From Prorocentrum cordatum (Eukaryota; Sar; Dinophyceae; Prorocentrales; Prorocentraceae), in NCBI GenBank assembly GCA_963575745.1, contig CAUYUJ010000192.1, positions 57,416 through 121,415 on the forward strand: a stretch of DNA of 64,000 nt, given 5' to 3'. Shown here piece by piece: positions 56,276 to 64,000 of this stretch (position 1 is the first letter of the stretch; the number at the start of each line of letters is the position of its first letter). A program made the translations under genes and the position numbers. Under the pieces are notes generated by a model. It did no database searches, was not told where the DNA came from, and worked only from the letters and a program-made list of their open reading frames with translations.

Positions 56276-56787
56276 CGGTTCCGTTCTGCCTATCCCATGA
56301 GCTGCCAGCTCCCGAGGGCCAGTTGTTCGTCCCGTGCTGTTTTTTATAGGTCCTGGGCTCGTTGATGGCCCCAAAATCATTGAGAGCAAACGGGCCCCTA
56401 ACCTGAATAACACGACGAAGACGTGGCCTCATTGAGGTCTCCGTCTTCACATTAAGAATAATGTACCTGGGCGGTTTGGCCTGGTGCATCTGCAGAAAAG
56501 ACTCCCATCTCTAGTGTTGCTGGAACTTATATGTAGGTCCCATCCCAAAGGGTTAAGGGTCCTTTGTGTTTTCAGCACAGAAGCCGAACATTGCGCGAAA
56601 GACGTCCCGCTCCAGTTTTGGCCAGAGCCCTTAGATTTTTGGGGTCGTCCCTTGGCCGAGAGCTGCGGCGCGCGCGGGCGCGGCGCGCCCGCGCCCGGGA
56701 GGCCCGGCGTGCTCAGCACCTTCAGGTCCACGTTGAGTTCCGTGCTGGCGCGGGTGGAGGCGGCGGTGCCGCCCCGGGCAGGGCTCA
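56276..56787. other. No supported gene
   Basis: Non-repetitive. A 113-codon frame on each strand (56447-56788 and 56484-56825) lacks motifs. CCCAAAGGGTTA(A)GGGT near 56542 resembles CCGAAAGGGTTAGGGGT near 57484. Confidence 0.4.
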
Positions 56788-56890
56788 TTTCGATTCGCCG
56801 ATCCGATTCGATCCGATTTCGATAGATTCCGATTCCGATTCAATTCGACTTCGGGTTCCGATTCGGATTCCGATTTCTCAATGGAGGCCC
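56788..56890. repeat. GATTCC/CGATTC hexamer repeat
   Basis: CGATTCGATCCGATTTCGAT-type units for about 100 bp, with two further units near 56905-56960. Confidence 0.85.
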
Positions 56891-57014
56891 ACTAGCCTGT
56901 CGATTTCCGCTGATCCGATTCATTTCGATCACCGATCCGGATTGTCGATGCGATTCCGGGCTCGCCTGCCTGGGGAACAAGCTCATCGAAAATCAAAAAG
57001 CTCGGAGGAGGAAA

Positions 57015-57165
57015 AGGTCTTCCCCAGACCGATACCAAACCCTCGTTTTCCGTTTTGGGGCTTCCTGGGCGGCCCTCGTTGCCGCCGCCGGACTCGCCTC
57101 GAGAATCCTGGTCAGGACGCACTCTGGGCGAGGTCTGGGGAGTAGCGGTATTGGTACCTCCTGGT
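57015..57165. repeat. Dispersed GGAAAAGGT repeat, third copy
   Basis: Counterpart of 44220-44760: GGAAAAGGTCTTCCCCAGAC, CTTCCTGGGCGGCCCTCGTT, then GAGTAGCGGTATTGGTACC. Confidence 0.55.
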
Positions 57166-57577
57166 TTTCCCCAACAAATGAAGACGTAGCCTGGCTTTGG
57201 TTTCTGCTTTTACGTTACAGCCAACCCGCCCAGTAAGGATGGGCAGCTTTTCCAAGGGTACCCTTGCATCCTTGCCTTCTCGGTCCATCCTTGGCCACTT
57301 TAGCTGGCCGCGCCCCGCTCGAGAAGCTTCGACCTGGGCGTCCAAGGCATTTGCATCCTTATCGCGCATCCTTGCTATACGGGTTGACTGTAAGGGATTT
57401 TGAGCCTGAGTGGTCTGGTGTGGTGGGTCTGCTGGGAAGACCCCGCATCCCTAATGCTTTGGGCCTCGTCGCTCGGGTCCGCCCCGAAAGGGTTAGGGGT
57501 TCCATTGGGGATCGCGAGACTGGTGTTTTATATGCATTCGGCCCGCAGCGTTCGTGACGGGGGGTGGCCCCCCTCTC

Positions 57578-57772
57578 TCGGGCCGGGCGAAAGGGGGGGA
57601 TTGGGAAAGGGGGGGTTACGAAATTTGCTGCATGCAGCTGGTTTCGGCCTCACCGAGGGGCCCATTCCTCGATACATGGGCGCCTCCGGCGCCGGGAGGC
57701 GCCGGGAAAATCAGCTACGTGAGCTGATTCTCACCCCCCCCCTTTGCTATCCCCCCCTTTCGCCCGACCCGA
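57578..57772. mobile_element. MITE family 2, copy b
   Basis: 195 bp, colinear with 29752-29944. The inverted ends (TCGGGCCGGGCGAAAGG... against ...CCTTTCGCCCGACCCGA) are better preserved here. Flanks CTCTC and CTCCC differ at one of five positions, consistent with an aged 5-bp duplication. Confidence 0.75.
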
Positions 57773-57829
57773 CTCCCTCTCCCCAGAGATCCGAGGCTCT
57801 TCGAAAACGTTGTGTCACTATGTTTTTTG

Positions 57830-58085
57830 CCTCGGGGGGCTCAAGAGACGGGGGTCAATGCAAACAGGGGTCAGCCAGAGCGCCCGATCTTGCAGGATCC
57901 TGCAGGGCCAGGGTCGCATTGACCCGGGCTTGGGTGCAGGATCCTGCAGGATGGTATAGGATCCTTCGCGTTGACCCGTGTTTGGGTGCAGGATCTTGCA
58001 GGATCTTGCAGGGTTCTGCAAGGCCTGACTGACCTGGGTTTGGATTGACCCGGGTCAGAAGATCCCCGACCTCTTTGGGGGACCT
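57830..58085. repeat. TGACCCGGGT dispersed repeat, copy 1
   Basis: AGACGGGGGTCAATGCAAAC at the left, GATTGACCCGGGTCAGAAGA at the right, with GCAGGATCCTGCAGGAT palindromes between. The two ends are partly complementary (GGTCAAT.CAAAC). Homologous to 60512-60780. Confidence 0.7.
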
Positions 58086-58363
58086 CGACGGGCCCCAGAG
58101 CCATCAAACAATTAATGCAGGACGACGAACTGGCCGTAGGGCATTTAGCTGGTCCAGACCTCTTGGCGTCCACACATCGAAAATGTTGGATCGCCAGATG
58201 TCTGCCCCCCGTTCCTGTGAGCTTTTTCTTGTTGTTTAACCCGTCGGCGAGGGCCTTCGCACCCCTCCTCCATCCCCCCGTGGAGCAGATCTTGGCTGTT
58301 TTTGGCGCCTGTTTCCAGCGGGTGGGGCCTCTCCCATAGGACGCATTGCTGCAAACAGTCGCA

Positions 58364-58740
58364 TTAAACAGAGGTCTTGAGCCAGACCCCCCCCTCCCTT
58401 GCTCTCGGGGAAACGACTAGAGTGCGCTGAAACTCGGGTTTGCCGACCCTTTTGGACGAGCGCGTCTTGGATTTTGACGGCCCAGTTTTCTTGGGATGTT
58501 TGCAGCGGGAGCTCGTGTCAAATTTCAGATTGGGTGTCGTCTTTTCATCGCACGGCAACTTGTTGCACATGTCGGAAAACAGGGTCCGAGTCAGGTTTTG
58601 GGTCACGAAGTGAGAGGGGAGATAGACTGGGAGGAGTAGCGTGTGGATGAGAGTGTGGAGATTGTTGGGCACGCAAGCCTTCGGGTCAAGGCCTAGGGGG
58701 CCTTCAGCATTTGTTGGGGGTCGGATCACAATCGATCGAT
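58364..58740 (-). CDS. Possible coding fragment (unrecognised)
   Basis: The minus-strand frame is open for about 120 codons, with protein-like composition (VPNNLHTLIHTLLLPVYLPS, then CNKLPCDEKTT) and a Lys/Ser-rich end. No motif recognised; could be a transposase or retroelement remnant. A shorter frame overlaps on the plus strand. Confidence 0.25.
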
Positions 58741-60511
58741 CATCGGCCGGGGTGTCATGCCGTGCCCGGGATCGCTCGCGCTCCCTGCGCGGCCGCAGCC
58801 CGCGAGCGCAGCTGCAGCCCCGCCGCAGCCGCCAGCGCCGCCGCAGCCGCGAGCGCTACTCCTCACTCGGCCTGGTGGGAGACGCTGCCCCCCCTGGATG
58901 GTTTCAATGTGCGTAGATACGTCACATAGTATATACCATGAGAAAGCCTGATGGCATCATTTGTCTAGCAAGTGATACGTTGCTCCAACAGCACAGTCGT
59001 ATTTTGCAGAGACGAAGCGGAACACTCAACGGCGTTGGCGCATTCGAAAACAAGTGCGGGTGGAGAGATAGGCATCAGAGCGTGAATTACCTTCCCCGCG
59101 TTCGCTTCCAGGCAAAACCAAGCCATACCACACGCCTCCTCGTCAAGCGGCCTGATCAGTACAGTCTGCAATTTGGCATCGTCTGGTATCTCTTAGAAGC
59201 GAGGGTGGTCAAAAGCGAGGTAGGTTTGTTTTCCCCCTAAGGCAAGCAGTTTCCGATCTCTCGTTCTCCCACCCTCCGGCAGCGTTGGCCGCCGCGCGCA
59301 CCCGAGGCGGATGCTTCCTGGATAGAGCTGGAGGCGCCCTGCCGCGTCTGCATCCCTGCCGCCTTGCTGTGTGCCACTTGGCCTTTCGGCGCACTGCGTG
59401 GGGTCGTGGTATTCCGCCGCTTAGATTTGGAAGGTCGTGGTATTCCGGGTCGTGGTATTCCGCCGCGTAGGCTCCTTATGGATTGGTTTTGAAGGTGTCC
59501 TGAAACAGGGCCTCCTGGGAGACATGGGGGGGGTGGACATCTTTGACCAGACATGCGGCCGCGCCAGTGATGGGTGATGCGCGCCCTCGTGTCCGGCGGA
59601 AAGCCATACCTTCTGTCACGGATGCGGAGACGAAATCCAGTGGCGACGTTGCCCCTCAGGGCTGGGGCGCGACGACGTCTGGCGTTGGCTCCGCCGCGGC
59701 GCCTAGAGGATACGGCCCGATTGATGCGGGCAGCCAGGCCCTCGACGCCGCGATGTTGTTCACCCCCAGAGGGCTGGATCGTCTCCCCAGCTCGACCAGT
59801 TTCTCTCATCTCGACCCGTCTTCTGACGGGTCCCCGGCGCCAGAGCGGTGTGCACGCCTTCCTTGGCTTGGCCAGGGAGGCGAGGAGGAGGAGGAGGAGG
59901 AGGAGGAGGGGGAGGGGGAGGAGGAGGAGGAGCAGTATATCTAGGGTTCTCCCCACGGGGCGCGAAGGATGACAGCGCTTCGCACATCGCGGCCAGGATT
60001 GAAGAGGCGCCCCTTCGTGAGGGCGGCGGCGCGAGGGCTCGAGACAAATTCTGCGTCCCGCGCACCGCGGGGGGCGCGTGACGCGCGAGGTTAGTCGGCA
60101 ACGACGTTTCTATGCCTCTCGGAGTAGGAGGGCCATGAGGTGCAGGGGACAGGGCAGCAAAACAGTCAGATGAGCGACGGAAGGGTCGGTTGCGCCGACA
60201 TGGGCGCGTAAGTTGTTCGCGTGAGCTCGCGCGTGGGCGTCATCGTTTCCAAGGTGGCGTGCCGCGGTGGCGGGCGCCGCCTAAGCCAACGCGCAAGGTC
60301 GCCGTGCCATCTCGCTTAGGACCCTGTTCTCCCCGTCGCTCAGATGGACCAGGAGGCGTGGGAGCGTCTGCACGGAAGGAGGAGGAGGAAGGCGGAGGGA
60401 CGACAGTGGTCAGGACGCGTTGGCACTTGGCATCCTTCTCGTCTGGCAGCGAGGGCCCCCCCCCGCTCTCAAGTGATGATGTGCCCGGCTGGTTGTTTCA
60501 TCCCTCCCTTC
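58741..60511. other. No supported gene; small repeats
   Basis: Contains GCAGCCGC...CCGCAGCCG repeats (58795-58850), three copies of GGTCGTGGTATTCCG (59402-59465) and a GGA tract (59880-59935). Open frames of 130-240 codons overlap on both strands at 59237-59970; one plus-strand frame (ATG 59570) runs into the GGA tract. None is convincing. Confidence 0.4.
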
Positions 60512-60780
60512 GGGAGCCTCGAGACGGGTGTCAATGCAAACGGGGGTCAGCCAGGGCGCCAGATTCTGCAGGATCCTGCGAAGACCCCCTCTGGCTGACC
60601 CGGGTTAGGGAGCCGCTCGTGGCCGCGAGGCGGCCGCGCCTATTGGCTGACCCGGGTCTGGGAAGCCCTGCGCTGCAGTTTTTTTTCCTGCATTGCAGTT
60701 TTTGGTTTCCTGCTGACCCGGGTCTGGATTGACCTGGGTCAGAAGATCCCCGATCCCTTTGAGTTGACCCCAGGAATTTC
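60512..60780. repeat. TGACCCGGGT dispersed repeat, copy 2
   Basis: Same ends and order as 57830-58085, but with TGACCCGGGT(T/C) three times and a T-rich insertion (60675-60710). Confidence 0.7.
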
Positions 60781-61044
60781 TGGACCGAGTGTCCAGTGTT
60801 GTTTTCGCCATTGTTTTTGTCATTGGCATTCGCACGGGCCCCTCTTCTCCACCTGCCCTGGCCGCTCACAAGCTTCTCTTTGATGGTTCTGAAGCCTCGT
60901 ACCCAGATCCAAGGTGATGCATTTTAAGTCAAGGCTGGTGCGCCGAGCGAGGCTTTCCGATTTCCTCTGCCCCAGGCCGAGATCTCTTCGACTCGATTGC
61001 CTCCCACGGCGCGCGATCAGGAGCAGTACAACCTTGCGTGATGC

Positions 61045-61215
61045 TGGCTAGATGGGGTCCGAGTAGATGAGGTCGGAGGATCGTGCCGTATCGCCGATGC
61101 ATCGGCGATGCGGCTCGATGCTGAGCCGGATTTGCTCCACGCCGGAGTCGCCGATGCATCGCCGATGCATCGGCGATGCGGTGCGATTCTTCGACCCATC
61201 TACTCCGACCCCATC
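61045..61215. repeat. CGATGCATCG hairpin repeat, copy 2 (MITE-like)
   Basis: Terminal inverted repeat of about 60 bp: GATGGGGTCCGAGTAGATG... and ...CATCTACTCCGACCCCATC, with GCCGATGCATCGGCGATGCGG palindromes internally. No clear target duplication. Confidence 0.75.
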
Positions 61216-61734
61216 CAGGAGGCTTCTAGTTCTCCTCATTGCCCTCCCATCCCCCTCGTCCGGCGGCGAGAGCGATGCATGTCCACAATCTACACATGTC
61301 CGCATGCTGTGAGCCCCCGGGGGCGGTGTGTGCACGCCTCCGCGGGCCAAGGGCCTGGCCAGGGGGCGGCGGATGTGCACAGATTTCAATCGGGCATGTC
61401 CCTCCTACTCGGGGGCGGCCAAGAGGGGGGTGCCGACTAGGGGGGGGATATATTGGCGTGGGCCATTATATTTCCTCAGATTTCATGGCGCCTCTTCTTA
61501 TTTCATACCTCGTAGAGCTCTTGGCTTTACCAGAGCTAGAGGAATTCGGCGACAGGCTGGAGCTAGTTGGCGGATCCGGGCAGAAGAGACAATGTGGTGA
61601 CTTGGGGTCGGTTTTTCGAAGAGTGCTAGAGATTTGAAAACTTTCGTGGAGAATCAGTATTTTCCTGCCTACTTAGAATTATGACTGTCCTTCCTGTGCA
61701 ATTTCCCTTTCCGCCCGAGCGATATTATGATCGG
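61216..61734. other. No gene seen
   Basis: Non-repetitive, with AT content rising toward the 3' end. Confidence 0.4.
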
Positions 61735-62810
61735 AAGACCCAGAAGAACTATTTCATGAATTCTCGATTTCTTTGCTGAGCATGCTTTCTGTGCATCTGA
61801 AGCTCTAGTCTAGAGGATCCGGACGCCTTGGACTGGTCTGTTGCTCGAGCTATGGCCGAAACATTGCTCGCACTCTGCAAGTTTTTGGGGGCAAACATCT
61901 CGTTTGTTGATTTGATTGCGACACCGAGAGCAGCTACAGGTGTTTTACGTAGACGAATAGAGTGAGCAGCACCAGACGTTTCCGCTCGCATGGTCTCACA
62001 GCCTAAGATTGGCTTGCTCCTCGGGCCACGCTCGACAAATCATTCGCACTTTGCAATGGTTTGGGGCACATGTTCGGGGTGCCGACTTGATCCCGATATT
62101 TGGAGCATCTATCGAGGTTTAGTGTACATGAACCGGTGCAGCACCAGCATCAGAAGCTCTCCTTCATATGGTTCAAAAGCTTGAGATCGGCGAGCTATAT
62201 TCGAAACACGATTTGCACTCTGCAATTTCGTTGGCGCATGCTCGGTGTTTCGTGTTTTGGGTGATTTGGAGCAATTACCGAGGTTTCATGTGTACCTTAC
62301 TTCCAGAGGCATCGAAACCATCAGTCTAGAGGCTTGAGAAGTCATTCCTTATGACCGAAACACTACTTGCATTCTACAACGTTGTGGGGAAACATTTAGT
62401 TGTTCGACATGATCTTGGAATTCAGAGCAGCTGCAGAGGTTTTATGTCGGGGAAAAGGTACAGCAGCATCAGCAGCTCTCGTTCGCATGCTCCGAAAGCC
62501 TGATGTCGGTTTACTTCCCGAGCTATGTTCGAAGAACTGTTCACATTGTGCAACTTGTTTGGGCACATGCTTGGATTTTCGACTTGATTCCGATATTTGG
62601 AGCAGCTCTAGAGGTTTCATGTGTTCCTCACCAGCGTCGAAAGCATTAGTCCAGAGGCTCGAGAAGCCTGAGATCGGTCTTCTCCTCGAGCTATGGCCGA
62701 ACAACTATTCACACTCTGCGATTTATGTTTCGTCATTCGAACAATTACTCACACTGTCCAACTTTGGGTAAATGTGTGGCTTGTCGATGTGATCTAGGCA
62801 TTAACGGAAT
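61735..62810. repeat. Degenerate 165-bp tandem satellite, about six copies
   Basis: Each unit has GAGCTATGGCCGAA, CACTCTGCAA.TT, GGGCACATG.TCGG, TTCGACTTGATTCCGATATT, GGAGCAGCTCTAGAGGTTTC and GAGGCTCGAGAAGCCTGAGA in order. It is AT-richer than the rest of the window, and copies diverge by 20-35%. Confidence 0.85.
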
Positions 62811-63069
62811 GGTGCATAATTCTAATTGTCGGCAGCCGTATCAGTTTAGATCTTCACACATGTCAGACAAATATATTACATTATTCATTGTCAATGTCAA
62901 GCAAGTTGGCATAACGAATTGCGAACCCAAGGCCACAGCCAAGGTTCGAACTGGTTTCTCCATTGATGAATGATAATTGGAACGAATAGAACGCCTGAGG
63001 ATTCGAAGTTTGTTTCGAACTCTAGACATCGTCGAAACATTGAATATTATTTGACAGGTTTTTCTATTG

Positions 63070-63180
63070 TAGAGTAGGCGGCTGCGGCGCGGCTGCGGCT
63101 GAGGCTGCGGCTGAGGCTGCGGCTGCGCCTGCGCCTGCGCGGTTGCGCGGCTGCGGCTAGGCGGCCGAGGCTGCGGAGCT
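63070..63180. repeat. GGCTGC minisatellite
   Basis: GCTGCGGCTGAGGCTGCGGC-type hexamer units. Confidence 0.9.
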
Positions 63181-63324
63181 CTACGAGGTCCCCGGCGGTA
63201 ACTAGGTTGACGGCTTACCGCCGTCGCCCAGTTGCGTTCTTGGCCCCCTCCCCTGGGGCCGCGCACGTGCCGCCGGCCATGATTTGCGCCCCCCTTTTTG
63301 GACGCCCCCCTCTTGGCCGCCCCC

Positions 63325-63400
63325 GATCTACAGGAGGAGTACTCAACAATAGTCAAACATAGTCTGGTGACCATTTTCTATTTATTGTTCCCCAATCAGT
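63325..63400. repeat. Dispersed repeat partner of 30480-30680
   Basis: CTACAGGAGGAGTACTCAAC and ATAGTCAAACATAGTCTGG match the 30520 region at about 85%. Confidence 0.5.
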
Positions 63401-63489
63401 GAGCCTGCCTCTGTAGGGGTCCTATCGGCTTCAGATGGTTAGGTTATGTGCGCCGCCGACTTCGGCGGCACGCCCCAGGTGCCCGGGTG

Positions 63490-63665
63490 CCCGGTAGCTC
63501 TAGAGCCTTATAGCCCCATAGCCCGATGGCCTTAATAGCCCTATAGTCTCATAGCCTTACAGCCTTATAGCCCTGTAGCCCTATAGCCTTATAGCCAGAT
63601 AACCCTATAGCCCTATAGCCCGATGCCCTAGCCTTATAGTCCTATAGCCCCATAGCCCTAAATCC
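63490..63665. repeat. TATAGCCC heptamer/octamer minisatellite
   Basis: CCTTATAGCC/CCCTATAGCC units repeated about 18 times. Confidence 0.93.
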
Positions 63666-63777
63666 CTGGAAAAGATTATTGTTGGGTTTTCTTCCAGCAT
63701 CATGACGATGTTTGAATATTGTTTGAGTGTTGTCTATTGTAGTGGCCTCCGGCCAGTGCCGCCGATCCTGGGCGCTC

Positions 63778-63778
63778 C

Positions 63779-63822
<44 letters not shown>

Positions 63823-63824
63823 CT

Positions 63825-63872
<48 letters not shown>

Positions 63873-63935
63873 AGTGATGATGATAGTGATGATGATGGTG
63901 ATGGTGATGTGACGATGGAGATGGCGATGATCCCG
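63778..63935. repeat. (GAT)n microsatellite with CTG core
   Basis: GAT triplets, a CTGCTGCTGCTG core at 63821-63836, then GAT/GTGAT variants. The remainder to 64000 is C-run-rich with no gene. Confidence 0.95.
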
Positions 63936-64000
63936 GATGGCGATGATCCTGGCCCCCTCCCCCCAAACCCCCCTCCTCTCTCTTGTCCCCCCCCCCTTTC

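Noticed and set aside
59237-59956. 239-codon minus and 133-codon plus frames
   Set aside because: Both strands open, run into a GGA tract, no recognised motif; kept only as a note.

Overview
The window looks like nuclear DNA of a dinoflagellate. A large, GC-rich, repeat-laden Prorocentrum- or Symbiodiniaceae-like genome fits best, but the species is an inference. The grounds are: very low gene density; long GGA, GAT, TCC and GGT microsatellites; degenerate GGCCTCTTGG arrays; several broken LINE retrotransposons; and genes whose introns appear to start with GA as well as GT and contain small inverted-repeat elements resembling introners. No rRNA, tRNA, CRISPR or bacterial-type operon is visible. 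A 100-N assembly gap lies at 30845-30944, inside a GGA tract.

Layout. 1-4.3 kb: simple repeats, a 780-bp tandem duplication and two copies of a dispersed block. 4.4-6.9 kb: the best host gene, a predicted seven-helix membrane protein with a cysteine/arginine-rich tail; my model has five exons, and three of its four introns start with GA and share an inverted-repeat core. 7.7-17.7 kb: one LINE in two oppositely oriented halves that break at nearly the same point of the reverse transcriptase, as expected of a twin-primed (5'-inverted) insertion; its RNase H lies upstream of the endonuclease. 17.8-18.7 kb: tail of another LINE. 18.7-26.2 kb: GGCCTCTTGG arrays, a MITE that sits exactly like an intron in a candidate gene at 20.1-20.9 kb, and a 91-bp minisatellite of about 20 copies. 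26.2-27.9 kb: a palindromic MITE, then the second convincing host gene (3' part) encoding a probable lumenal or extracellular domain with a hydrophobic C-terminal segment. 28.4-33.3 kb: microsatellites, MITEs and tandem repeats. 33.3-43.8 kb: two minus-strand LINEs, one nearly full length, one 5'-truncated with mutated catalytic residues. 45.3-56.3 kb: a composite macrosatellite of about 435-bp units in four head-unit-tail clusters; one unit carries a 1136-bp DNA element with an 8-bp target duplication. 56.3-64 kb: dispersed repeats, a second copy of one MITE, a degenerate roughly 165-bp satellite and more microsatellites.

How the parts relate. Only two host genes are well supported (4.4-6.9 and 26.6-27.9 kb); the candidates at 20.1-20.9, 21.1-22.5 and 58.4-58.7 kb are weak. 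Everything else is mobile or tandem DNA. The main biological signal is inverted-repeat elements that leave 5-bp target duplications or sit between coding exons, consistent with intron gain by transposition. All gene models are read by eye and have no transcript support.
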